Assembly (NCBI RefSeq): GCF_018063565.1
Contig: NZ_JAGPBB010000002.1
Location: 62,001 to 126,000 of the forward strand
Direction of reading: 5' to 3'
DNA: 64,000 bases
Origin: Rhodoferax sp.
GTDB taxonomy: Bacteria; Pseudomonadota; Gammaproteobacteria; Burkholderiales; Burkholderiaceae_C
A model generated the notes under the pieces. That model was not told the origin of the DNA, did not search any database, and worked only from the letters and a program-made list of their open reading frames with translations. Position numbers and translations under genes: made by a program. Position 1 is the stretch's first letter, and every line of letters starts with the position of its first letter. Positions 34,284 through 42,904 of the stretch are shown piece after piece.

Positions 34284-37200
34284 ATGCAAAACTTGTGCCG
34301 CTCAGTCAGGGCGTGTGGCACGAAAACTGCACCCATACTACATGTGAGCTCCAACACCGCTACTGTTGCCCCTGAAACCGCGTCTGCCGCCAAAGCGGTG
34401 CAGCGCATCACGCTGGTGCGTCGCGACTACAACGGCTGGGTGGCCAGCGAAACCATGGAAGACTACGCGCTGCGCTACACCCCCCAGCGCTTTCGTAAAT
34501 GGTCGCCGTGGCGGGTCGCCAACACGGCGTTCGGCGCCGCGTCCTTTCTGATTCTGGAGGCGGTGGGCGCGACTCTGTTGGTGCAGTATGGTTTTGCCAA
34601 TGCCCTGTGGGCCATTCTGGTCACCGGGTTGATCATCTTCATGGCCGGTTTGCCGATCAGCATCTATGCGGCGCGCTATGGTGTCGACATGGATTTGCTC
34701 ACCCGTGGTGCCGGGTTTGGGTACATCGGCTCGACCATCACCTCGCTCATCTACGCCTCCTTTACCTTCATATTCTTTGCGTTGGAGGCAGCGGTGATGG
34801 CCTATGCGCTGGAGTTGGCGCTGGGTATTGAGCCACGCTGGGGTTACCTGGTTTGCGCCCTGGTGGTGATTCCGCTGGTCACGCACGGGGTCTCGACCAT
34901 CAGTCGCCTGCAGGTGTGGACGCAACCGCTGTGGCTGGTGATGCTGGTGGTGCCATTTGTCTATGTGCTGCTGCGTGACCCCGGTGCGTTCTCCGGCGTG
35001 GCGCACTACATTGGTGAGCGTCAGGGGGCGGATGCCTTCAGTCTGCCTCTGTTTGGTGCGGCGTTGACAGTGGGCATCGCTTTGATGACGCAAATGGGCG
35101 AGCAGGTGGACTACCTGCGGTTCATGCCGCCGGTCACGCCGGCCACCCGCTGGCAATGGTGGCTGGGGGTGTTGATCGGCGGGCCGGGCTGGGTTTTGCT
35201 CGGCGTCTTGAAAATGCTCGGTGGCGCACTGCTGGCGTATCTGGCCATCAGCCATGCCGTGCCGCTGGACCGTGCAGTCGACCCCAACCAGATGTACCTG
35301 GCTGCCTATGAATATGTGTTTCCCCACTACGGGTGGGCGGTGGCGGCCACCGCGCTGTTCGTGGTGTTGTCGCAGATCAAGATCAATGTCACGAATGCCT
35401 ACGCAGGCTCGCTGGCCTGGAGCAATTTCTTCTCGCGGCTGACACACAGCCACCCGGGGCGGGTGGTGTGGGTGGTGTTCAACACGCTGATTGCTTTTGC
35501 TTTGATGGAGCTCAACGTGTTTGCCGCGCTGGGTGATGTGCTGGGTTTGTATTCAAACCTGGCGATTGCCTGGATGATGGCGGTGGTGGCGGATCTGGTG
35601 ATCAACAAGCCTTTGGGTCTTTCGCCGCCAGGCATTGAGTTCAAGCGGGCCCACCTGTACGACATCAACCCGGTGGGTGTCGGCGCCATGGTGCTGGCCT
35701 CGCTGTTGTCGGTGTCGGCCTACCTGGGTGCGTTTGGTGCCATGGCACAAGCCTTTTCGGCCTTGATCGCTTTAGGCACGGCGTTAGTTGCTTCACCATT
35801 GATAGCTTTTGTGACGCGCGGCAAGTATTACCTGGCGCGCGCGGCGGTGCTGGCACCGGGCGATGTAGCCAGTGACCAACGTCTGCAGGTGCAACGCTGT
35901 GTGATCTGTGAACGTGACTATGAGGCGCCTGACATGGCGCATTGCCCGGCGTATCAGGGTGCGATCTGCTCCTTGTGCTGCACACTCGATGCGCGCTGCG
36001 GCGACCTGTGCAAGCCCCAGGCCAGCCTGTCGAGCCAATGGCAAAGCAGTTTGCGCTGGCTGCTGCCCAGGCCGGCCTGGGCCTATCTGGACAAGGGCCT
36101 GGGCACGTTTTTGTTGTTGATGCTGGTGATCGCGCCGCTCCTGGCCTGTGTGCTGGGTCTGCTGTACCACCAGGAATCGCGCGCGCTGGCCGACTCGGTG
36201 TTTCACCTGGCCTCGCGCGACATCACCCGCGATGTTCTGCGCACCGCCTACATCAAGCTGTACCTGGCGCTGATCCTGATCGCCGGGCTGGTGGCCTGGT
36301 GGGTGGTACTGGCGCACCAAAGCCGACGGGTGGCGCAGGAAGAGTCGAACCGCCAAACCCGTCTGCTGCTTCGTGAGATTGAGCTGCACCGCCAAACCGA
36401 CCAGGCGCTGCAGCAGGCCAAACAGGTGGCCGAGCAGGCCCGTGCTGCCGCCGACCTGGCCAACCAGGCCAAAAGCCGATACATCAGCGCCATCAGCCAC
36501 GAGCTGCGCACCCCGCTGAACAGTATTTTGGGTTACGCGCAGCTGATGGGTGAAGACAGCGCCATTCCACCGCATCGCAAACAGGCCGTGAACGTGATCA
36601 AGCGCGGCGGTGAACACCTGCTGTCGCTGATCGAAGGCACGCTTGATATAGCCCACATCGAGGCGGGTCGTCTGACGCTCACGCCCAAGCCGATGCAGTT
36701 TGCCGAACTGATCCACGACATTGCCGGACTGTTTGAACTTGAGGCACAAGCCAAGGGTCTGGCGTTCAACCTGGAGATTGAGGGGGTGCTGCCCCTGGTG
36801 GTACGTGCCGACGAGAAGCGTGTGCGCCAGATTCTCATCAACCTGTTGGGAAATGCGCTCAAATTTACCAGCAAAGGGCATGTCCTGTTGCGGGTGCGCC
36901 ATGCGCGGGAAATGGCCTGGCTGGAAATCGAAGACACCGGTCCAGGGCTGTCCGCACAGGAGCATGAGCGGATTTTTGAGCCTTTTACCCGTGGCGGCAG
37001 TCATGGCAGTACGGGCAGCCCACCCGGGGCCGGATTGGGTTTGACCATCGCCAAAATGCTCACCGACCTGATGGGTGGCGAACTCACGGTACGCAGTGCA
37101 CCTGGTGAAGGCTCCGTGTTCAAGGTTAAATTGTTCTTGCCCGAGGTGCGGGTGGCGGCCAGCGGAACCGTGTACTCACCCGCATCCAAACATCAGAACC

Positions 37201-37883
37201 GCCTGTTTGTGCGCCGCCCACGCCTGAGTTACGCCGGACCGCGACGGCGCATCCTGGTGGTGGACAACGAAGAGGCTGACCGGGAGCTGCTGGTGCAAGT
37301 GTTGCAACCGCTCGGGTTTGAACTGCGACTGGCCGCCAGTGGCCATGATTGCCTGGACCTGCTGGCCGCCGGCTACCAGCCCGCAGCGATCCTGATGGAC
37401 CTGGCAATGCCCGGTATCGACGGCTGGGAGACGATTCGCCGCCTGCGTGTGCTGCAACAGGGCAGCCCTCATCCACCGCCCTGCATCGCCATCGTGTCGG
37501 CCAACGCCTTTGACCGTGGGCTTGACAACGACGTTGGTATCCCTTCAGAAGATTTCATCCTCAAACCGGTGCGCCATGCGGACTTGCTGGACTGGCTGGA
37601 GCGACGCCTGACGTTGACGTGGCTCGATACCCCACCTGAGCCGCCGCGAGGCGAATCGGTCGCAGGCGCGGCCGAGGTGTGCATTCCGCCGCGCCAGCCA
37701 CTTGAAGCCCTGCGTGAACTGGTGGCACTGGGCTATTACCGGGGCATCTTGAACCAGCTCGATGAGATTGATCGACTTCATCCTGATTGCGCCGGGTTTG
37801 TCAACGACATGCGTGCGCTGGCCAAACAGTTCCAGTTTGAATCCATGGTCGGCAAGTTGGCCGCTGTGCCCCATGAAAGCTGA
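34284..37883 (+). CDS. NCS1 transporter-like/histidine kinase/receiver fusion protein
   Basis: A protein of up to 1199 residues. About residues 50-520 are a polytopic NCS1 (cytosine/purine/hydantoin permease)-like domain: RRDYNGWVASETMEDYALRY, FGAASFLILEAVGATLL. Residues about 537-580 are a Cys-rich knot with nine or so Cys (CVICERD, HCPAYQG, CSLCC, CGDLC). Two more membrane helices follow (~607-683), then a HisKA domain (ISHELRTPLN, phospho-His near 738), HATPase (LINLLGNALKF, DTGPGLS, GAGLGLTI), and a receiver (RRILVVDNEEADRE; Asp near 1038 in LMDLAMPG; Lys in FILKPV). It likely senses or transports a nitrogen compound, by analogy with CbrA. It overlaps the LuxR-type regulator gene by 11 bases and is divergent from urease. 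The true start is uncertain: ATG 34284 lies upstream of a sigma-54-like element; GTG 34344 is an alternative. Confidence 0.9.
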   Translation: MQNLCRSVRACGTKTAPILHVSSNTATVAPETASAAKAVQRITLVRRDYNGWVASETMEDYALRYTPQRFRKWSPWRVANTAFGAASFLILEAVGATLLVQYGFANALWAILVTGLIIFMAGLPISIYAARYGVDMDLLTRGAGFGYIGSTITSLIYASFTFIFFALEAAVMAYALELALGIEPRWGYLVCALVVIPLVTHGVSTISRLQVWTQPLWLVMLVVPFVYVLLRDPGAFSGVAHYIGERQGADAFSLPLFGAALTVGIALMTQMGEQVDYLRFMPPVTPATRWQWWLGVLIGGPGWVLLGVLKMLGGALLAYLAISHAVPLDRAVDPNQMYLAAYEYVFPHYGWAVAATALFVVLSQIKINVTNAYAGSLAWSNFFSRLTHSHPGRVVWVVFNTLIAFALMELNVFAALGDVLGLYSNLAIAWMMAVVADLVINKPLGLSPPGIEFKRAHLYDINPVGVGAMVLASLLSVSAYLGAFGAMAQAFSALIALGTALVASPLIAFVTRGKYYLARAAVLAPGDVASDQRLQVQRCVICERDYEAPDMAHCPAYQGAICSLCCTLDARCGDLCKPQASLSSQWQSSLRWLLPRPAWAYLDKGLGTFLLLMLVIAPLLACVLGLLYHQESRALADSVFHLASRDITRDVLRTAYIKLYLALILIAGLVAWWVVLAHQSRRVAQEESNRQTRLLLREIELHRQTDQALQQAKQVAEQARAAADLANQAKSRYISAISHELRTPLNSILGYAQLMGEDSAIPPHRKQAVNVIKRGGEHLLSLIEGTLDIAHIEAGRLTLTPKPMQFAELIHDIAGLFELEAQAKGLAFNLEIEGVLPLVVRADEKRVRQILINLLGNALKFTSKGHVLLRVRHAREMAWLEIEDTGPGLSAQEHERIFEPFTRGGSHGSTGSPPGAGLGLTIAKMLTDLMGGELTVRSAPGEGSVFKVKLFLPEVRVAASGTVYSPASKHQNRLFVRRPRLSYAGPRRRILVVDNEEADRELLVQVLQPLGFELRLAASGHDCLDLLAAGYQPAAILMDLAMPGIDGWETIRRLRVLQQGSPHPPPCIAIVSANAFDRGLDNDVGIPSEDFILKPVRHADLLDWLERRLTLTWLDTPPEPPRGESVAGAAEVCIPPRQPLEALRELVALGYYRGILNQLDEIDRLHPDCAGFVNDMRALAKQFQFESMVGKLAAVPHES
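34316..34331 (+). promoter_or_regulatory. Sigma-54-type promoter-like element
   Basis: TGGCACGAAAACTGCA matches the -24/-12 consensus TGGCACG-N4-TTGCA at all but one position, with the correct GG-to-GC spacing. It lies inside the open frame of the transporter-kinase gene, near its 5' end. If used, translation must start further downstream. Activator sites were not identified. Confidence 0.4.
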
Positions 37884-38871
37884 TTTGCTCACCACCCTGC
37901 CGCGCCCGCTGCTTGATCGCACCCTGGACCGCGCCAACAGCGATGTGGTGCTGATCGTCGACGACGTGCCCGACAACCTGGCGATGCTGCATGACGCGCT
38001 GGATGAGTCAGGGTACACCGTGCTGGTGGCCACGCACGGCGAGGCGGCATTGCAGCGTGCCGCTCAGGTGTTGCCGGACATCATTTTGCTGGACGCCATG
38101 ATGCCGGGTCTGGACGGTTTTGAAGTGGCGCGCCGGCTCAAGGCCACAGCGCAGACCGCGCACATCCCGATTGTTTTCATGACCGGGTTGACCGATACCG
38201 AATACCTGGTGGCCGCGCTGGAGTGTGGCGGGGTTGATTACGTGACCAAGCCGATCAAACCCAAGGAAGTGCTGGCGCGCATGGCAGTGCATTTGCAGGG
38301 TGCGCGTGAAAAGCGCCAGGCACGCAGCGCCCTGGATGCCTTTGGTTATGCCAGCATCACGGTGCGGGTGAGTGATGGCCGTCTGATGTGGCAGACACCG
38401 TTGGCGCGTGAGTTGTTGCTGCGCTATTACGGCACCGACGCGCCCACCACGCCGATTCCGGTGCTGGCCTGGTTGCGCCGTCATGTACAGGCCAAAGAGG
38501 TGCTGGCCGAGCCGCCGCGCCTGAGCATTGAGCTGGGCTCGCAACGCCTGACCTTCCGTTTGCATCAGCAGATTGGCGACAGCGACGGTGGCGGAGACTG
38601 GCTGATCATCATGCAGGAGGTGAGCGACGCCAGCGTGATCGAGAGCATCGCTCTGAGCTTCAAACTTACCCCGCGCGAGGCAGAGGTGCTGTACTGGGTG
38701 GTCAAGGGCAAGATCAACCGCGACATTGGCGACATAGTGGGCAGTAGCCCGATGACCGTCAAGAAACACCTGGAGCGCGTGTTTGTCAAACTCGGCGTCG
38801 AAACCCGCACCGCCGCCGCGGCCATGGTGCTGAGCCGCATCCGGCAGTTGCAGCCGCAGTTCGAGCAGTGA
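37873..38871 (+). CDS. Response regulator with LuxR-type HTH output
   Basis: A 332-residue regulator starting MKADLLTTLPRP; the ATG at 37873 overlaps the kinase stop by 11 bases, so it is very probably its partner. Receiver domain about residues 20-140: VVLIVDDVPDNLAML, ILLDAMMPGLDGFEVA (phosphoacceptor Asp), VFMTGL and YVTKPIKPKEVL. A middle region of about 120 residues resembles no domain I can name. The C-terminal LuxR/FixJ HTH is KLTPREAEVLYWVVKGKINRDIGDIV..TVKKHLERVFVKLGVETRTAA. Targets may include the adjacent divergent urease genes; this is inference from position. Confidence 0.92.
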   Translation: MKADLLTTLPRPLLDRTLDRANSDVVLIVDDVPDNLAMLHDALDESGYTVLVATHGEAALQRAAQVLPDIILLDAMMPGLDGFEVARRLKATAQTAHIPIVFMTGLTDTEYLVAALECGGVDYVTKPIKPKEVLARMAVHLQGAREKRQARSALDAFGYASITVRVSDGRLMWQTPLARELLLRYYGTDAPTTPIPVLAWLRRHVQAKEVLAEPPRLSIELGSQRLTFRLHQQIGDSDGGGDWLIIMQEVSDASVIESIALSFKLTPREAEVLYWVVKGKINRDIGDIVGSSPMTVKKHLERVFVKLGVETRTAAAAMVLSRIRQLQPQFEQ

Positions 38872-38931
38872 TCTTTGGTGCGCTCGGGGTTGGGTCCTCG
38901 TGGGCGCGGCACCCTTGTTCAGCTGCCCCGC

Positions 38932-39333
38932 TCAGGCAGGTTTCTGGCCAGGCTTGTAAGCCGTGACATCCATCTCCACCTTGGCGTCAATCATCAATCG
39001 CGACTCTACCGTGGAGCGCGCGGGGCGGTGATCGCCAAAGCACTCCATGTACACACGGTTGAAGCTGCCGAAGTCGCGCGCATCGTCCAGCCACACACTC
39101 ACCTTTGCCACATCGGCCAGGGTGCAGTCAGCCAATGCCAACGCCTGTTTGATGCGCTCGAAGACTTGGCGGGTCTGCGCTTCGATGCCACCGACAATGA
39201 CTTGACCCTGGTCGTCCGTGGGCACCTGACCTGAGACAAATACAAAATCACCCGCACGTGTGGCGGGCGACAGCGGTCGCGCCAGGCGGTCGGACGCCAA
39301 AGGGGCCTGACCCAACATTTCAACATTTGACAT
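38932..39333 (-). CDS. RidA/YjgF-family enamine deaminase
   Basis: A 133-residue protein starting MSNVEMLGQAPLASDRL (ATG at 39333; the frame opens 39 codons earlier in the promoter region). Family motifs: SPATRAGDFVFVSGQVPTD, QTRQVFERIKQALALADCTLADV and the ligand-binding Arg in RPARSTVESRLM. RidA proteins hydrolyse reactive enamines/imines made by PLP enzymes. It is divergent from the D-amino-acid cluster whose PLP deaminase could generate such intermediates. Confidence 0.92.
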   Translation of the reverse strand: MSNVEMLGQAPLASDRLARPLSPATRAGDFVFVSGQVPTDDQGQVIVGGIEAQTRQVFERIKQALALADCTLADVAKVSVWLDDARDFGSFNRVYMECFGDHRPARSTVESRLMIDAKVEMDVTAYKPGQKPA

Positions 39334-39347
39334 TGAAGACTCCAGTT

Positions 39348-39360
39348 GTAAAAAATTTAC
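39348..39360. promoter_or_regulatory. Palindromic operator candidate 1
   Basis: GTAAAAAATTTAC, a palindrome with half-sites GTAAA/TTTAC, 15 bases upstream of the RidA ATG. It resembles the second palindrome at 39419-39431 in half-site (GTAAW) and size; centres are 71 bases apart. Confidence 0.5.
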
Positions 39361-39381
39361 ATTGAATAAGGAAAAATACCG

Positions 39382-39410
39382 TTGACAACAGGAAAACTCA
39401 AGCTTAGCAT
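39382..39410 (+). promoter_or_regulatory. Candidate sigma-70 promoter of the peptide/D-amino-acid operon
   Basis: TTGACA (39382-39387) and TAGCAT (39405-39410) separated by 17 bases, about 40 bases before the substrate-binding-protein ATG. The -35 is perfect; the -10 is 4 of 6. It lies between the two palindromes, with the second one just downstream where a repressor would block transcription. Confidence 0.55.
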
Positions 39411-39418
39411 CAATAATT

Positions 39419-39431
39419 GTAATTTTATTAC
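39419..39431. promoter_or_regulatory. Palindromic operator candidate 2
   Basis: GTAATTTTATTAC, a perfect inverted repeat GTAAT-TTT-ATTAC just downstream of the candidate promoter -10. Together with the palindrome at 39348-39360 it could bind the RpiR-family regulator encoded later in the operon. Confidence 0.5.
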
Positions 39432-39448
39432 TTTTTAATTGAGGAGTC

Positions 39449-41059
39449 ATGATGCATCGCCAGTCACCAAGTACCCCCGAGTTCCCTTTTTCTGCGCCTT
39501 CTGCGGTTCGCCCTCAGAGCAGACGTCACCTGCTCGGCCTGATGGCCGCTACCAGTGCGCTGAGTTTCGCGTTGGCGGGTGTGGCTGTGGCAGCGCCGGC
39601 CAGAGGCGGGGCTGCCAATCTGGCGATGGTTGGCGAGCCGCAAGGATTGGATCCGATGACCAGCACGGCAGACCTGGTTGGCACCATCATGCAGCACGTC
39701 TACGAGCCGCTGTACACCTTTGATGCCAATTGGGGCATTGCACCCATGCTGGCCGAAAGCCTGCCGGTGGTGTCCAAGGATGGGCTGACCTACAGCATCA
39801 CCTTGCGTAAAGGCGTGATGTTGCACAACGGGCGTGAGCTCAATGCCGATGACGTGGTTGCATCACTCAACCGCTGGATGGAGCTGGCACCCCGGGGCAA
39901 AGCGGTTGGCAAGGAGGTCGCTTCTCTGACAGCCAAGGGAACGCACGGTCTCGAGCTTCGCCTGAAGACGCTCTATGCCCCGTTATTGGCACAACTGGCA
40001 TTGCCAAGTGGCATGGCGGTCATCATGGCCAAGGAAAGCATTGCCCCGCAATTGAAAGACTTCATTGGCACAGGCCCCTACAAGTTCAAGGAACGCAAGC
40101 CTGACCAGTACACCGTGCTGGTCCGCCATGATGGTTACAGTGCGCGCAAGGAGGCCCCCAGTGGCTATGCAGGTCGTCGTGAAGCGGTGCTGGACGAGCT
40201 TCGCTTTATTCCGGTGCCCAATGCCAATACCCGGGTCGAGGGTGCTTTGTCCGGGCAGTTTCACTACGCGGACCTGTTGCCGGTTGAAGCCATTGGTCGA
40301 GTCGAGAAGGCTGGCGCCAGTGTGGTGCCTATCGTGACCAAGAACTTTGGCTTTCCGTACATCGTGTTCAATACCAAAGAGGGTGTGATGGCCAGCCAAC
40401 CCATGCGCCGTGCGGTGCAGGCTGCCTCGGGCCCAGGGGAAATGCTGGCGGGCGGATTTGGCGACAACCGGTTCTTTGTGGTCGAGCCCAACTTTTTCCC
40501 CAAGGGCACGCCCTATTATTCGTCTGCCGGAACAGATCTGTACAACCAGCGCAACCCGATCGTTGGCAAGGATCTCGCTGTCAAAGCGGGCTACAGCGGT
40601 CAGCCCATTCGCATCATGGCCAGTCGCCAATACGAGTTTCACTACAACATGGCCCTGGTCATGGCCGAACAGCTCAAGAAAGCCGGATTCAAGGCTGACC
40701 TGCAAATCGTCGATTGGGCCACCCTGGTGCAAAGACGCAACGACTCCAAGCTGTGGGATGTTTACTTTACCCATTCCGGCCTGTTCCCGGAGCCAATGCT
40801 GTCACCGCCGCAATTGGGCGATGGTGCGCCCGGTTGGTGGGATAGCCCGGCCAAGAAAGCCACATTGGCCGCCTTTAATCAGGAAACCAATCTGGCCAAG
40901 CGCGGCCCGCTGTGGAGCAAGGTGCAGCAAACCATTTACGACGAAGTGCCTTTTATCGAGGTCGGTAAATTCAATGCCTTGTCGGTTCGGTCGGCCAAGC
41001 TCGAAGGCTATACCCCGTCCACCTGGCCATTCTTCTGGAACACCGGCCTGACCAAGTAA
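39449..41059 (+). CDS. ABC transporter substrate-binding protein, family 5 (peptide/opine type)
   Basis: A 536-residue periplasmic binding protein. The N-terminus carries a Tat-like signal, SRRHLLGLMAATSAL (residues 24-38), then a mature start near AAPARGG. The SBP family 5 pattern is clear: EPQGLDPMTSTADLVGTIMQHVYEPLYTFDANW and ITLRKGVMLHNGRELNADDVVASLNRW. GAGGAG precedes the tandem ATGATG. It is the first gene of a D-amino-acid/N-acyl-amino-acid operon; ligand could be a dipeptide or N-acyl-D-amino acid. Confidence 0.93.
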   Translation: MMHRQSPSTPEFPFSAPSAVRPQSRRHLLGLMAATSALSFALAGVAVAAPARGGAANLAMVGEPQGLDPMTSTADLVGTIMQHVYEPLYTFDANWGIAPMLAESLPVVSKDGLTYSITLRKGVMLHNGRELNADDVVASLNRWMELAPRGKAVGKEVASLTAKGTHGLELRLKTLYAPLLAQLALPSGMAVIMAKESIAPQLKDFIGTGPYKFKERKPDQYTVLVRHDGYSARKEAPSGYAGRREAVLDELRFIPVPNANTRVEGALSGQFHYADLLPVEAIGRVEKAGASVVPIVTKNFGFPYIVFNTKEGVMASQPMRRAVQAASGPGEMLAGGFGDNRFFVVEPNFFPKGTPYYSSAGTDLYNQRNPIVGKDLAVKAGYSGQPIRIMASRQYEFHYNMALVMAEQLKKAGFKADLQIVDWATLVQRRNDSKLWDVYFTHSGLFPEPMLSPPQLGDGAPGWWDSPAKKATLAAFNQETNLAKRGPLWSKVQQTIYDEVPFIEVGKFNALSVRSAKLEGYTPSTWPFFWNTGLTK

Positions 41060-41072
41060 GCACCTTTAGACC

Positions 41073-42020
41073 ATGCGGTTTCTGCTGAATCGGCTGGCCG
41101 GAGCCGCGGTGGTGTTGATGATTGTGGCGGTGCTGGTCTTCCTTCTGACCCGTCTGGCTTCTGGCGACCCCATGGCGCTGATGCTGGGCGATCAGGCCAC
41201 GGTGGAAGATGTCGCCAAGGCCCGCACGCAGTATGGTCTGGACAAGCCGCTACCGACACAGTTTGCGTTGTGGATGGGCGAATTGCTGCAGGGCAACCTG
41301 GGACAGTCTATCTTTCTGCAACGACCCGTGGCCCAGGCGCTGCTCGAGCGTGCCGAGCCAACCTTGTTTCTGGCATTTTTTGCGGTGACCATCGCGGCCG
41401 CCATCGGCATTCCCTTTGGCATGGTGGCCGCCATCTGGCGTGGCAGTTTGCCTGATCAACTCTTGAGCGGCTTGGCCATGCTGGGTGCCAGCATTCCAAG
41501 CTTCTGGATGGGGCTGATCCTGATCCAGTTTTTTGCCGTGCATTTGGGCTGGTTTCCCGCCTCCGGCTATGGCGACCCGGGCATGGGTCTGAGTGCGCGT
41601 CTGTATCACCTGGTGCTGCCAGCGTCTGTTTTGGGCTTGCTGAATTCAGCGCTCATCATTCGTTTTACGCGCGCCTCGATGCTTGACATTCTGGGTGAAG
41701 ATTTTGTGCGGACCGCCCGCGCCAAGGGCTTGCCGGAGCGGGTTGTAATGTTCAAGCACGTGCTGAGAAATGCCTTGGTTCCCATCATCACCGTGCTGGG
41801 ACTGACCGTGGCGCTGATGATTGGCGGCACGGTGGTGACTGAAACAGTCTTCAACTTGCCCGGGGTTGGCAATCTGGTGGTCCGCGCGGTGCTGCGACGT
41901 GACTACCCGGTGATTCAGGGCACGTTATTGGTGATTGCGGGCATCTATGTGTTCATCAACCTGATGATCGATTTGCTTTACACGCTGGTGGATCCCCGAA
42001 TCCGGCTGGAGGGCAGATGA
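41073..42020 (+). CDS. ABC transporter permease, DppB type
   Basis: A 315-residue inner-membrane permease with six hydrophobic segments. N-terminal MRFLLNRLAGAAVVLMIVAVLVFLL and the cytoplasmic coupling motif EDFVRTARAKGLPERVVMFKHVLRNAL are typical of DppB/OppB. Its stop overlaps the next permease start (ATGA). Confidence 0.93.
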   Translation: MRFLLNRLAGAAVVLMIVAVLVFLLTRLASGDPMALMLGDQATVEDVAKARTQYGLDKPLPTQFALWMGELLQGNLGQSIFLQRPVAQALLERAEPTLFLAFFAVTIAAAIGIPFGMVAAIWRGSLPDQLLSGLAMLGASIPSFWMGLILIQFFAVHLGWFPASGYGDPGMGLSARLYHLVLPASVLGLLNSALIIRFTRASMLDILGEDFVRTARAKGLPERVVMFKHVLRNALVPIITVLGLTVALMIGGTVVTETVFNLPGVGNLVVRAVLRRDYPVIQGTLLVIAGIYVFINLMIDLLYTLVDPRIRLEGR

Positions 42021-42904
42021 GCGCCGTCGTGGCTCCCCTGACCAACGGGCTGGACCGATGGTTTCCCCTGGCCGCACCGGTGTTGCGTCGCCTGTTTGCC
42101 CGCAGGGTGGTGCTGATGGCCGCCCTGTTACTGACCTTCGTGGTGAGCGTGGCCACGGTTTATCCCTGGCTGTCGGCGGCAGATCCGAACGAGATCAACG
42201 TCAGCGAGCGCCTGTTTGCGCCATCTTGGGCGCATCCGGCCGGCACGGATGAGCTCGGTCGGGACGTGCTGCTGCGCATTGTGTATGGTGCGCGGTACTC
42301 GCTGCTGATCGGGTTTGTCACGGCTGCCGGTGCGGTGCTGCTGGGAACCCTGATGGGTGTGATGGCGGGCTTTTTCCGGCGTCTGGATGCGCCCTTGATG
42401 CGCTTGGTCGATGCCATGATGTCATTTCCCGACATCCTGCTGGGTATCGCCCTGGTGTCGATTCTGGGCGTGTCACTCTGGAATGTGATGCTGGCGCTGG
42501 TGATTGTTTACACACCCCGTGTGGCACGGGTGGTGCGGGCTGCCACCCTGGTGCTGAGGGAACTGCTCTTTGTCGATGCGGCGCGGGCTTTGGGCGTGGG
42601 CACCCCGCGCATCTTGTGGTCACACATCCTGCCCAACCTGATGTCACCGATTCTGGTGCAGGTGACTTTTATCTTCGCTTATGCCATTTTGGCTGAGGCC
42701 GGGTTGTCGTTTTTGGGCGTGGGTGTCCCGCCCGATATTCCAACCTGGGGCACCATGATCGCGGGCAGTCTGGAGTATTCCGACAAGGCTTTCTGGACCA
42801 TTTTGTGCCCTGGCCTTGCCATCATCCTGACCGCCGTGTCCTTGCAAATGCTGGGCGATGGTGTGCGCGACCTGCTGGACCCGAAGCTGAAGAAAGCCGT
42901 ATGA
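42017..42904 (+). CDS. ABC transporter permease, DppC type
   Basis: A 295-residue permease. The family pattern HPAGTDELGRDVLLRIVYGARYSLLIGF and the coupling motif FVDAARALGVGTPRILWSHILPNL are present. It starts in an ATGA overlap with the DppB-type gene and its stop overlaps the ATPase start in the same way, so the transporter genes are translationally coupled. Confidence 0.93.
   Translation: MSAVVAPLTNGLDRWFPLAAPVLRRLFARRVVLMAALLLTFVVSVATVYPWLSAADPNEINVSERLFAPSWAHPAGTDELGRDVLLRIVYGARYSLLIGFVTAAGAVLLGTLMGVMAGFFRRLDAPLMRLVDAMMSFPDILLGIALVSILGVSLWNVMLALVIVYTPRVARVVRAATLVLRELLFVDAARALGVGTPRILWSHILPNLMSPILVQVTFIFAYAILAEAGLSFLGVGVPPDIPTWGTMIAGSLEYSDKAFWTILCPGLAIILTAVSLQMLGDGVRDLLDPKLKKAV

Noticed and set aside
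34338..35453. Minus-strand open frame of 371 codons opposite the transporter-kinase gene, considered as the missing ureD
   Set aside because: Sequence is His/Gln/Arg-rich shadow with no UreD features.
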